Below, piece by piece: positions 56,851 to 64,000 of a stretch of 64,000 bases of DNA (position 1 is its first letter; the number at the start of each line of letters is the position of its first letter). The notes beneath the pieces are model-generated. The model was given only the letters and a program-made list of their open reading frames with translations. It had not been told where the DNA came from and did not search any database. The position numbers were made by a program, and so were the translations under genes. Origin of the DNA: Streptomyces pyxinicus (GTDB lineage Bacteria; Actinomycetota; Actinomycetes; Streptomycetales; Streptomycetaceae). The stretch lies in contig NZ_JANUGP010000009.1 in the NCBI RefSeq assembly GCF_024753135.1, positions 1 to 64,000 on the forward strand, in the 5' to 3' direction.

Positions 56851-57636
56851 TCAGCCCCCGGGCTTGCGCGCGTCGAACAGATGCCGGCTGCTGTGGGCCA
56901 CGAACGGCCCCTCCCGCCCGATCCGCTCGTGCAGCTCCCGCAACCGGGGCTCGTACGCCTCGACGCTGAACCCGGGGACCATCCACACGACCTTCCGCAG
57001 GAAATGCACGACCGCGCCGACGTCGTGGAACTCCATCCGCAGCCGCTCCGCCCGCAGGTCCACCACGTCCAGGCCCGCGGCCTCGGCCTCGGCCCGCTCC
57101 CGCCCGGGGTCGCGGGCGGCCCGGACCTCCTCCGGCTGCGGTCCGAGGAAGTACTCGACCAGCTCGAAGACGCTGGCCGGACCGACGTGCTGGGCGAAGT
57201 AGGTGCCACCGGGCGCGAGCACGCGGGCGATCTCCGACCAGTGCGGGCGCACCGGATGCCGGCTGAGCACCAGGTCGAAGGCGCCGTCGGCGAACGGCAG
57301 CGGTGCGTCGTCGGCTGCGGCCACGACCACCACCCCGCGAGGCCGCAGCAGTGCCGTGGCCTTCGCGGCGTTCGGCGGCCAGCCCTCGGTGGCGGCGACC
57401 GTCAGCGGCCGGCCCGGCTCCGCCGCACCCAGCGCGAGGTCCAGCACCTCCCCGCCACCGGTCTGGACGTCCAGCACGGCACCGGCACCGGCCAGCCGCT
57501 CCCCCGCCGAACGGGCGTACCCCCACGAGGGCCGCGCCTCGTCGGCCCGCCCCTCGAACCAGGAGAAGTCCCATCCCTCGGTGGGCACGGCGGCGCCCTC
57601 GGCCACGAGATCCTCGAAGGAACGGTTCGCTGTCAT
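56851..57636 (-). CDS. SAM-dependent methyltransferase (class I)
   Basis: 261 residues. Rossmann-type motif I is VLDVQTGGGEVLDLAL, motif II VVVVAAADDAPLPFADGAFDLVLSRHPVRPHW, then IARVLAPGGTYFAQHVG. It matches methyltransferases of the type 11 fold (UbiE/RebM-like). The Cys/His-less active site and substrate cannot be told. Start ATG at 57636. Confidence 0.88.
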   Translation of the reverse strand: MTANRSFEDLVAEGAAVPTEGWDFSWFEGRADEARPSWGYARSAGERLAGAGAVLDVQTGGGEVLDLALGAAEPGRPLTVAATEGWPPNAAKATALLRPRGVVVVAAADDAPLPFADGAFDLVLSRHPVRPHWSEIARVLAPGGTYFAQHVGPASVFELVEYFLGPQPEEVRAARDPGRERAEAEAAGLDVVDLRAERLRMEFHDVGAVVHFLRKVVWMVPGFSVEAYEPRLRELHERIGREGPFVAHSSRHLFDARKPGG

Positions 57637-57659
57637 GCCACCATGCTCGCAGGGATGGC

Positions 57660-58145
57660 TCAGTCGAGGACGAGGAGAACGTGTTCGTCCGCGCCGTGCC
57701 GGAGGGTGCCGGCACCCCGGAAGCCGTGGTGCTCCAGCAGCCGGACCGAGGCGGTGTTGCCGGCGAAGGGATCGGCGTGCAGGGGCCGGACGGTCTCCTC
57801 GCGGAGGAAGAGGCCGAGGGCCCGGCTGCCGATGCCGCGTCCCCAGTACGCCCGGCCGAGCCAGTACCCGAGGAACCGCCGGCCGTCCTGCGTCCAGGCC
57901 ATCACGCTGCCGGCCACCTCCCCGTCCACGGTGACCGTCCGCACCAGGTTGTCGGGGTCGCCGAGGACCCGCTGTCTCCAGTGCGCGAGGAAGGCGTCGC
58001 GCGGGCGCGGGGTGAACCGCGACCGCCGTACCGCCTCCGGGTCGTGCTCGTAGGCCAGGAGGAGTTCGAGATCGGCGTCGGCCACGGGGCGCAGCAGTAC
58101 CTCGTGACCCCCGGCCGGTCCGGTGCCGCGGACTTCGTCGCTCAT
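57660..58145 (-). CDS. GNAT-family N-acetyltransferase
   Basis: 161 residues. The acetyl-CoA binding motif A is LGYWLGRAYWGRGIGSRALGLFL (the RGxGxG-type loop), and VRLLEHHGFRGAGTLRH is the typical end of the RimJ/RimL-like subfamily. Substrate unknown. Its stop lies 23 bp upstream of the methyltransferase start, so the two may be co-transcribed. Confidence 0.9.
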   Translation of the reverse strand: MSDEVRGTGPAGGHEVLLRPVADADLELLLAYEHDPEAVRRSRFTPRPRDAFLAHWRQRVLGDPDNLVRTVTVDGEVAGSVMAWTQDGRRFLGYWLGRAYWGRGIGSRALGLFLREETVRPLHADPFAGNTASVRLLEHHGFRGAGTLRHGADEHVLLVLD

Positions 58146-58194
58146 ACCGGAAGTGTGGCAGCCGGCACTGACAACGCCCTTGTCCCGCCGACCG

Positions 58195-59073
58195 CTACGG
58201 CACGAGAGGCCGTACCTCCTCGGCGGTGAACCGTACGAACCCCTCCGGGTCGGGCTCGTCGCCGGTGGGCTGGAGGACGACGGTGTCGGCGCCCGCCTCC
58301 ACGAGGCGCCGGACGGCCCCGGCGACGGCGGCGGCGTCCCCGGCGACCCCGAGGTCGGGCACGGACTCCTGCCCCTCGGCCGCGAGTTCGGCGCGCAGCC
58401 GCGCCTCGGCGTCGGGACCGGTGGCGGCGAGCAGGTAGACGACCACGGGGTGCGGCTCGGTACGGCCGGCCTCCCGGCGGCCCTCGTCGATGAGCTGCCG
58501 GGCGCGGCGGACGCCGTCCGGGGTGGTGGCGGAGGTCAGGAGGGTGCCGTCGGCCCGGGCGCCGGACAGCCGCAGCGTGCGGGGGCCGGTGGCGCCGGCG
58601 AGGACGGCCGCGGCGGCCGTCTCGCCGGGCGGCCAGTCGAGGCCGACGTCGTCCAGGGTGACGTACCGGCCCCGCACGGTGAGGCGTTCACCGCGCAGCA
58701 GGGCGCGCAGGGCGTCGAGGTGTTCGCCGAGAAGGGTGAGCGGGGACGCGGCGCGGACGCCGACCTGCGCCATCCAGTCCTGCACGCCGTGTCCGAGGAC
58801 GAGGCTCGCGCGGCCGGGGAACATGCGGTGCAGGGAGGCGGCCTCCATGGCGGTGAGGGCCGCGTTCCTGAGGGGCACGGGCAGCAGGCCGACGCCGACC
58901 CGGACCCGCTCCGTCCAGGCGAGCGCGGCGGCGGCCGTGGCGATGCCGCCCTCCCGGAAGCAGTCCTCCCACAGCCACAGCTCCTCCAGCCCCGCGTCGT
59001 CCGCGGCGCGGGCCACGGCCCGCAGGCGCTCGGGAGGAAGCTGGGGGCGGAAGACGGCACCGAGTCGGGTCAT
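58195..59073 (-). CDS. LLM-class flavin/F420-dependent oxidoreductase
   Basis: 292 residues of the bacterial luciferase-like barrel: LGAVFRPQLPPERLRAVARAADDAGLEELWLWEDC, GGIATAAAALAWTERVRVGVGLLPVPLRN, and LGHGVQDWMAQVGVRA. In Streptomyces many such enzymes use coenzyme F420. It acts on an unknown aldehyde, alkane or xenobiotic substrate. It is transcribed with the GNAT gene, 50 bp apart. Confidence 0.9.
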   Translation of the reverse strand: MTRLGAVFRPQLPPERLRAVARAADDAGLEELWLWEDCFREGGIATAAAALAWTERVRVGVGLLPVPLRNAALTAMEAASLHRMFPGRASLVLGHGVQDWMAQVGVRAASPLTLLGEHLDALRALLRGERLTVRGRYVTLDDVGLDWPPGETAAAAVLAGATGPRTLRLSGARADGTLLTSATTPDGVRRARQLIDEGRREAGRTEPHPVVVYLLAATGPDAEARLRAELAAEGQESVPDLGVAGDAAAVAGAVRRLVEAGADTVVLQPTGDEPDPEGFVRFTAEEVRPLVP

Positions 59074-59171
59074 GCCGCCCTTCCTAGTGGGGAGGACGGT
59101 GGGAGGGCAACTCGTTTACGGCAGGGACGCGTTGACGCGTCCGCGGGTGGAGCGGAGAGGGAGGGCCGGGC

Positions 59172-59531
59172 ATGCGGTGGCGGGACGGCAGGGGCGAGCT
59201 GGTGGTGCGGGGCGTGTCGGGGGCGGTGGTGACGGTTCCGCTGGAGATCGCGGCGTCGTACCGGGCGCGGACGCGCGGGCTGCTGGGCCGGGACGCGTGC
59301 GAGGGGGCGATGCTGCTGTCGCCGGCGAGCGGGGTGCACACCTTCCGGATGCGGATGCCGATCGACGTGGCGTACCTGGACCGCCGGCTGACCGTCGTCG
59401 CCGTCCGCACCATGGCACCGGGCCGGCTGGGCCTGCCCCGGCCGCGCTCCCGGCATGTGCTGGAGGCTGCGGCGGGGGCGATGGCGGGGTGGGGGCTGGA
59501 GCGGGGGGCGCGGGTGGAGGTACGGGTGTGA
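59172..59531 (+). CDS. DUF192 protein
   Basis: 119 residues. The DUF192 pattern is AASYRARTRGLLGRDACEGAMLLSPASGVHTFRMRMPIDVAYLDRRLTVV (in parts): a small beta-barrel of unknown role, often found near secreted proteins. It is divergent from the oxidoreductase gene and converges on the pilus locus. No signal peptide is present in this copy. ATG at 59172. Confidence 0.88.
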   Translation: MRWRDGRGELVVRGVSGAVVTVPLEIAASYRARTRGLLGRDACEGAMLLSPASGVHTFRMRMPIDVAYLDRRLTVVAVRTMAPGRLGLPRPRSRHVLEAAAGAMAGWGLERGARVEVRV

Positions 59532-59577
59532 GGGGCTGTGGGACGGGAACCGGGCGTCCGCCTTCCCTCCCTCGGGC

Positions 59578-60207
59578 TCAGCTTCCGGTTCGGGGGAAGG
59601 TCACCTCCACCCGGCGGTTCTTCTTGCGGCCCTCCTCCGTGGAGTTGTCGGCGATCGGGTACTGCTCGCCGTAGCCGCGGACGTCGAAGGTGATGCCGGG
59701 GTCGTTCAGGTCCTGGTCGAGTACGGCCTGGACGGCGTTGGCGCGCTGCTTGGAGAGGACGTCGCCGTGGGCGGAGCTGCCGAGGTCGTCGGTGAAGCCG
59801 AAGACGCGGACCTGGGCCGCGTGCTGCTTCCTGATCTCCCCGGCGATGACCGCGATGCGGGCCTTGGCCTGGTCGCCGAGCTTGGCGCTGTCCTTCCCGA
59901 ACAGCACCTCGGCCTGGAGGGCGAACGTCACGTCGGCGTTGGTGTCCTCCCGGCGCTCGTCCCCGCTCTGGTCCTCCACGACCGACTTGATGTCCAGCAC
60001 CTTCGGCTGCGCCAGCGTGGCCCCCTCGGGCAGCTTGAGGTCCGGATCGGTGGGGTCGACCTTGACGGGGGCGGTGGGGGTGGGGTCGGTGCCCGGGGGG
60101 TTGCCGGGGGTGGGGTCGGCGGCACGGGCCGCGGGAGTTCCGTACAGCCCGGCGGTGAGCAGCAGGGCGGCGGCCAGTGTGCCGGCGAGACGGGAAGTGG
60201 TGGTCAC
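59578..60207 (-). CDS. Secreted OmpA-family protein
   Basis: 209 residues from the GTG at 60207 (signal LAGTLAAALLLTAGLYGTPAARA, cleavage after ARA). A Pro/Thr-rich linker precedes a C-terminal OmpA domain: VFGFTDDLGSSAHGDVLSKQRANAVQAVL is the peptidoglycan-binding signature, and GITFDVRGYGEQYPIADNSTEEGRKKNRRVEVTF ends it. It should bind the wall near the pilus base; it lies 7 bp after the lipoprotein gene in the same operon. Confidence 0.9.
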   Translation of the reverse strand: MTTTSRLAGTLAAALLLTAGLYGTPAARAADPTPGNPPGTDPTPTAPVKVDPTDPDLKLPEGATLAQPKVLDIKSVVEDQSGDERREDTNADVTFALQAEVLFGKDSAKLGDQAKARIAVIAGEIRKQHAAQVRVFGFTDDLGSSAHGDVLSKQRANAVQAVLDQDLNDPGITFDVRGYGEQYPIADNSTEEGRKKNRRVEVTFPRTGS

Positions 60208-60214
60208 TTCGGCC

Positions 60215-60790
60215 TCACCCGGAGATCTTGATGCCGGCGGAGGCGAAGGTCGGCAGCTGGAACTCCACCTCGGCGGTACCGGCGGGCGGTGCCGGGAACT
60301 GCATGAAGACCGCCAGGGTCGCACCGGACTTGAGCGTCGAGAAGCCCGTGGTGGTCAGGGGGCGGCCGTCGGTGTCCCGCAGCACGTAGTACCGCTTCTT
60401 GCCCTGCGGGTCGACCAGCGTCGCGCCCCCCAGTGACCTGCCGTTCCTGATGATCTCGGTCTCGTTGCCGCTCAGGGCCGCCGGGATGACGGCGCTCCGC
60501 GCCCCGTCGTTCTTCAGCGTGGCGTTGACGGTGACGAAGCCGCCGGCGTCACGCTGGGCGGAGGTGATCTGGAGAAGCAGGCCGTCCGAGCCCTTCAGCT
60601 CCGCGAGCGGCTCCTGCGACTGCCCCTCCTGCGTGCTCGGGTCCGAGCCGCTCGTCCGGGAGGCGGACGCCGGACTCCGCGGCTTCTTGTCGTCACCGCC
60701 GTCTCCGCCGCAGCCGACCGCGCCGAGGGACAAGCCGGCCACGACCGTGAGTACGACCATCCTCCGGCGGGCTTTCGCAGTGCACCGCAT
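60215..60790 (-). CDS. Lipoprotein in the pilus operon
   Basis: 191 residues from the ATG at 60790, 8-9 bases after GGAG; an ATG six bases upstream is also present. Lipobox LGAVGCGG at about residues 24-27 after an Arg-rich start. The mature part has a disordered Ser/Pro/Asp stretch and a small beta-sandwich (ITSAQRDAGGFVTVNATLKNDGARSAVIPAAL). No family named. Adjacent on the operon between the OmpA-family and TadG-like genes; probably a periplasmic-face partner. Confidence 0.8.
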   Translation of the reverse strand: MRCTAKARRRMVVLTVVAGLSLGAVGCGGDGGDDKKPRSPASASRTSGSDPSTQEGQSQEPLAELKGSDGLLLQITSAQRDAGGFVTVNATLKNDGARSAVIPAALSGNETEIIRNGRSLGGATLVDPQGKKRYYVLRDTDGRPLTTTGFSTLKSGATLAVFMQFPAPPAGTAEVEFQLPTFASAGIKISG

Positions 60791-60812
60791 GCTCATCGCT
60801 CCGCTTCCTTCG

Positions 60813-61418
60813 TCAGTCGTTCTGCGCTTGTCCGTCGGCCAGATGGACGTCGAAGAGGTCCTCGGGCGCGGGCAGCGTGGCTTCGTCATCCGGGTCCAGC
60901 TTCCAGGGCTTGCCGTCACACATGAGTGGGGGCAGCTCGTCGTCCCCCGCTCCCGCACCGAGAGGATCGAACGTGCAGCGCGCCTCGATCACGGCCGTGG
61001 CGGAAGCGGTGGAGTGGAAGCCCTCCGTGCCGGGGACGACGGAGTGCCCCACCGACTTGTTCGTCTTCACCTCGGCCGAGTACCGCAGGAGTCGCCAGGT
61101 GCAGTCGTCGAGGGTCGCGTCGTTCTGCGCTGCCAGCTGCTCAGCACGTGCGCACGGGTTGCCGACAGGCACGTTGCCGTCGAAGACGTCCTGCCACTTG
61201 GTCGGATCGAGCACGTCGGCGTCCCACGCTGCCGCGAGCTTGTCGCGACCGTCCTGGGCCGCCGCCAGCACTGCCGCGTCGGCCGCCGTCTGGGCACCCC
61301 CGCGGTTCACCGCTGCCTGGCCGACCGCGAGATAGGCGAGCGCGAGAAAGAGCAGGCCCGCCACCACCGTGATGTAGAGGGGAAAGGCCTGCCCCGTGTC
61401 GTCGTGCCGCCCGCTCAG
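60813..61418 (-). CDS. TadG-like pilus assembly protein with apparent CTG start
   Basis: 201 residues if translation begins at the CTG at 61418, whose TGA overlap with the pilin stop suggests coupling (CTGAGC; GGAGG lies directly before it). No ATG or GTG is in frame near this point. DDTGQAFPLYITVVAGLLFLALAYLAV is the TadE/TadG N-terminal helix, and GGAQTAADAAVLAAAQDGRDKL follows, as in minor pseudopilin-like Tad proteins. Two or three Cys pairs lie in the external part. The first GTG in frame is inside the helix, so a CTG or a sequence error is the best explanation. Confidence 0.75.
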   Translation of the reverse strand: MSGRHDDTGQAFPLYITVVAGLLFLALAYLAVGQAAVNRGGAQTAADAAVLAAAQDGRDKLAAAWDADVLDPTKWQDVFDGNVPVGNPCARAEQLAAQNDATLDDCTWRLLRYSAEVKTNKSVGHSVVPGTEGFHSTASATAVIEARCTFDPLGAGAGDDELPPLMCDGKPWKLDPDDEATLPAPEDLFDVHLADGQAQND

Positions 61419-61606
61419 CCTCCGGTGACTTCGGAGATCTTGTTGGTGATCGCGTCGTAGATCGACTGCCCGATGCTCGTGCCGGTGATCGCCAGCACGA
61501 TCGCCACCACCACCGCGATGATTCCGAGGTACTCGACGGCGGTCTGCCCCTTGTCGTCGCCGCGCTGCCGCATGGCCACCATCACCTTCAGCATCCAGTC
61601 GCTCAT
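61415..61606 (-). CDS. Flp-type (type IVb) pilin
   Basis: 63 residues from the ATG at 61606. RGDDKGQTAVEYLGIIAVVVAIVLAITGTS has the Flp pattern: Gly cleavage site, Glu at +5 and a hydrophobic helix. A short tail (SIGQSIYDAITNKISEVTGG) follows. It would be processed by a TadV-type peptidase and assembled to a thin pilus. It lies first in a small minus-strand operon (pilin, TadG-like, lipoprotein, OmpA). Confidence 0.9.
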   Translation of the reverse strand: MSDWMLKVMVAMRQRGDDKGQTAVEYLGIIAVVVAIVLAITGTSIGQSIYDAITNKISEVTGG

Positions 61607-61731
61607 GGTGCTCCCCTCCGGCTGCGCTGTGGACCCGGGCAACGTAGGCCCGCACTTGCGGCCCGGCCCAGGGTCCCAGGGCCCAACCCCGGGCCCAGTA
61701 CGGGTGTTCGGTGTCGCGGCGGGGCGGCATG

Positions 61732-62472
61732 TCAGGACACCCCCAGCCACTTGGCGGTCGCCTGGGAGCGGGTGGTGCTGTGGAGCTTGGCGAAGATGCG
61801 GTTGATGTGGTTCTTGACCGTCTTCTCGGTGATGAAGCAGACGGCGGCGATCTGCTGGTTCGTCATGCCGGACGCGATGAGGTCCATGATCTCCGCCTCC
61901 CGAGTGCTCAGCCGGAACGTCGAGCGGAACGACTGTCCCACAGGAGGTTGCAATTGCGAAAGAGGCATGCCGGGTAAATCAGCCTCGCGTAGCGGGAGTT
62001 CGGCCGCTGTATGTGCAGGTGCACTCTCGCGGAGGTTCGCCAGTAACGCGCTGACCGCCCCCGGCGTCAGATGCGGCCGGCCCTCCCGTACGTCCCGTAC
62101 CGCCCGTACCAGCTGTTCCGTCGTGAACTCGCCGTGCACCAGGTATCCCCCCGCCCCCAGCCGCAGTGCCTCCCGCACCGTCTCCGCCTCGTGGCTGTAC
62201 GTGAGCATCATGACGGGGGCGAGGCGTACCAAGTGGGGCAATGCCGAGATTCCGTCGACGCCGGGCATGCGGACGTCGAGGAGGATGACGTCGGGGCGGT
62301 GCCGGAGCGCCGCCTCGAAGGCCTCGCGGCCGTCCGCCGCCTCCGCGACCACCGTGGTGTCGGCGCGGTCGGAGAGCAGGGCGGTCAGACCGGCGCGGAC
62401 GACCGGGTTGTCGTCGGCCACCAGCAGCCGCAGGGGCGGTACGGAGCCGGGGCGGGGGCCGGTGGGTCGCAT
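61732..62472 (-). CDS. NarL/LuxR-type response regulator
   Basis: 246 residues. Receiver domain with ADDNPVVRAG, phospho-acceptor DVRMPGVDG (Asp at ~63) and the conserved T/S and K-like positions (MMLTYSHEA; GAGGYLVHG), then a LuxR helix-turn-helix (LSTREAEIMDLIASGMTNQQIAAVCFITEKTVKNHINRI, in parts). Partner of the histidine kinase 12 bp upstream. It lies just upstream of the pilin and likely regulates the pilus locus or a neighbour. Confidence 0.95.
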   Translation of the reverse strand: MRPTGPRPGSVPPLRLLVADDNPVVRAGLTALLSDRADTTVVAEAADGREAFEAALRHRPDVILLDVRMPGVDGISALPHLVRLAPVMMLTYSHEAETVREALRLGAGGYLVHGEFTTEQLVRAVRDVREGRPHLTPGAVSALLANLRESAPAHTAAELPLREADLPGMPLSQLQPPVGQSFRSTFRLSTREAEIMDLIASGMTNQQIAAVCFITEKTVKNHINRIFAKLHSTTRSQATAKWLGVS

Positions 62473-62484
62473 CGTCGTCTCCGA

Positions 62485-63909
62485 TCAGGCTTCCCGGCGC
62501 CGCGGAACCGTGGCATCCGGGGACGGCAGGCGGACCTCCACGCGGACCTCCGTGCCGCCGGCGTGGCAGCCCCGGCCGATCCGGATGCGCGCGCCGGCCT
62601 GGGCCGCGCGTTCGACCATGCCGAGGAGGCCGAAGTGGCCCGAGGCGCGCAGCCGTTCGAGGGTGGTGCCGGGCGGCAGGCCCTTGCCGTCGTCGTGGAC
62701 GGTGAGGCGGAGCACGTCGTCGTGGAGGGTGGCGGACAGGTCGACGCGGGTCGCCGTGGCGTGGCGGTGGGCGTTCTCCAGGGCCTCCTCGGTGATGGCC
62801 GTGAGGTGGTGCGCGACCGGTGCCGGCAGGGCGGGGAGCGCCGCGTCGGGCGGCCAGTGGCAGGTCACCGGGAGGCCGGTGCGGGCGGTGAAGCCGGCCG
62901 CCCGGGTGCGCAGGGCGTCCCAGGGCGCGCCGGCCGTACGGTCCTGTCGCAGGTCGGAGAGGAGGGCGCGGGATTGTGCCGCCGCCGTCCGCGCAGAGCG
63001 GGAGACCAGGTCGGCCTGCTGCCGGATGCGGGCCGGGTCGGGGGCGTCGGACGCGGCCGTCGCCGCCAGGCCGTCCGCGGCCAGGGCCACGCCGTACAGC
63101 GTCTTGGCCACCGAGTCGTGCATCTCCCGGGCCAGCCGGGCGCGTTCGGCGCTCACCGCCTCCGCCGCCGCGAGGCGCGCCTGGGTCGCGGTGAGGGCCT
63201 GGGTGGCGGCGCCGAAGCGGAGCATCAGGCCACGCAGCGTCGAGCCCATGGCGCCGGCGATGACGCACAGGCCGGGCAGCAGCAGCGCCTCGGCGACCGG
63301 GGCGTGCCGGCCGGCCTTCAGGGTGGCGTGGACGAGCAGCAGGATCAGGGACTGGAGGGAGGCGAAGCAGGCCGCGCCGCGCCAGCCGTAGACGAGTCCG
63401 GCCAGCAGCGGGGTGCAGACGCTGACGTAGGCGAGGGTGCTGTCGGGGCCCGCCGAGACCAGCAGGAAGGAGCCGAACAGGGTGTCGGCGGCCAGCAGGC
63501 TGGGGTGGCGCAGCAGCAGGGGGCCGAAGCGCTCCCAGTCGCGGAACAGGACGTAGGACACCATGAACGTGACGACCACGGCCGCGCCGGCCAGGCGGGC
63601 GCCGAGTCCCGGGGCCGCGTTCAGCAGGGCGGCCGGCGCGGCCAGGACGATCATCGCGAGCCGGAAGCCGAAGACCTGCCGGCACACCGCCTGGAGCGCC
63701 CGCACCTGGAGTTTCTCGGAGGGTTCGGCGGGCGGGGGCGCGGCGGTGCGCGTCCGCGCGCTCAGGCGGGCGGTCAGTCGGGCTGTCAGCGCGCTCCGGG
63801 CCTCGGAGGCCGGAGCTCGCGGCGCGCGCAAGGACCGCAGCGTGCCGAAGGACCGCAGCGTGCGCAAGGACCCCCGTCGTCCGCCCCCCATGAGCCCCGT
63901 CACCGCCAC
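62485..63909 (-). CDS. Sensor histidine kinase, NarL-partner type
   Basis: 474 residues. A basic, repeated N-terminus (RTLRSFGTLRSLRAP), then about six hydrophobic helices (~80-230), a DHp helix with AREMHDSVAKTLYGVALAADG (the phospho-accepting His in HDS), and a HATPase domain (ITEEALENAHRHA; VHDDGKGLPPG; GHFGLLGMVERAAQAG). It belongs to the HPK7 class partnering LuxR-type regulators. GTG start at 63909; the stop is 12 bp before the regulator. Confidence 0.93.
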   Translation of the reverse strand: MAVTGLMGGGRRGSLRTLRSFGTLRSLRAPRAPASEARSALTARLTARLSARTRTAAPPPAEPSEKLQVRALQAVCRQVFGFRLAMIVLAAPAALLNAAPGLGARLAGAAVVVTFMVSYVLFRDWERFGPLLLRHPSLLAADTLFGSFLLVSAGPDSTLAYVSVCTPLLAGLVYGWRGAACFASLQSLILLLVHATLKAGRHAPVAEALLLPGLCVIAGAMGSTLRGLMLRFGAATQALTATQARLAAAEAVSAERARLAREMHDSVAKTLYGVALAADGLAATAASDAPDPARIRQQADLVSRSARTAAAQSRALLSDLRQDRTAGAPWDALRTRAAGFTARTGLPVTCHWPPDAALPALPAPVAHHLTAITEEALENAHRHATATRVDLSATLHDDVLRLTVHDDGKGLPPGTTLERLRASGHFGLLGMVERAAQAGARIRIGRGCHAGGTEVRVEVRLPSPDATVPRRREA

Positions 63910-63916
63910 CCCCGCC

Positions 63917-64000
63917 TCACTCCCCCGTGAGCGAACCGAAGTCCACCCCGGAGCCCAGCAGCAGGCCGGCGCCGAGCAGAAGCATCGTCGCCGGGACCAT
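63917..64000 (-). CDS. C-terminus of a membrane protein, possibly a Tad/type II secretion F protein (5' end outside window)
   Basis: The last 27 residues of a minus-strand CDS, MVPATMLLLGAGLLLGSG then VDFGSLTGE before the stop at 63917. The hydrophobic helix at the end is what TadC-like type II secretion F proteins carry, and the position next to a pilus locus supports that. It may equally be another membrane protein. It ends 7 bp before the kinase start, so the genes are probably co-transcribed. Confidence 0.45.
   Translation of the reverse strand: MVPATMLLLGAGLLLGSGVDFGSLTGE

Overview
The window is chromosomal DNA of a Streptomyces. GC content is very high with strong third-position GC bias, GTG starts are frequent, and developmental and stress genes typical of the genus are present: a bldK-type oligopeptide permease, a WhiB-like wblI, multidomain SpoIIE/PP2C phosphatases with attached kinase-like ATPase domains, PadR- and GntR-type regulators, and oxyR-ahpC-ahpD. 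The gene order appears to follow, in reverse, the S. coelicolor stretch from bldK (SCO5112-5116) through ppgK (SCO5059), glpX (SCO5047) and wblI (SCO5046) to ahpC (SCO5032). That alignment is from memory of published gene numbers, not computed.

Layout. 0-10.3 kb, minus strand: the bldK-like ABC importer (permease, lipoprotein, permease, two ATPases; the last is cut by the window edge), typA/bipA with a strong terminator, then an orphan solute-binding lipoprotein. 10.7-20.5 kb: a membrane-anchored GH18-like barrel protein, an unrecognised helical membrane protein, a 948-residue PAS-PAS-GAF-PP2C-HATPase phosphatase with a small HATPase protein beside it, a MutT-like Nudix hydrolase, a SPOR protein, a GntR/UTRA regulator followed by a 26-bp tandem repeat array, and a serpin. 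20.5-22.9 kb: a gene-poor accessory patch with decayed coding fragments, a YefM-YoeB toxin-antitoxin operon with a palindromic operator, and a Uma2 nuclease. In S. coelicolor this slot should correspond to the actinorhodin cluster.

22.9-43.4 kb is housekeeping: ychF, ppgK, ispH, an APC permease, xseA-xseB, a RutE-like nitroreductase, glpX, wblI, a DUF1707 protein, a class I fumarase, a 1.1-kb repeat array, fumC, a DUF402 protein, a second PP2C-HATPase phosphatase preceded by a small coupled ORF, and a class A penicillin-binding protein. 43.6-51.2 kb: a band-7/ribbon-helix-helix pair, a PadR-controlled ABC efflux operon (three genes joined by ATGA overlaps), divergent oxyR and ahpC-ahpD, and a small membrane protein downstream of a 34-bp perfect palindrome. 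51.2-59.5 kb: an AI-2E family transporter, a secreted SLT transglycosylase, a PIN-PhoH ATPase, an isoprenyl transferase, and a methyltransferase, acetyltransferase, flavin oxidoreductase and DUF192 protein. 59.6-64 kb: an Flp/Tad-type pilus locus (OmpA protein, lipoprotein, TadG-like protein, Flp pilin) next to a NarL-type two-component pair and the C-terminus of a membrane protein.

The most interesting unexplained structure is in the DNA between genes: the 26-bp array beside gntR, the roughly 165-bp repeat array between the fumarase genes, the tandem duplication that created a 7-codon cistron between xseA and xseB, several perfect palindromic operators, an orphan minus-strand terminator at 56.5 kb, and the structured DNA flanking the toxin-antitoxin pair. 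I recognised no tRNA, rRNA, IS element or CRISPR array.
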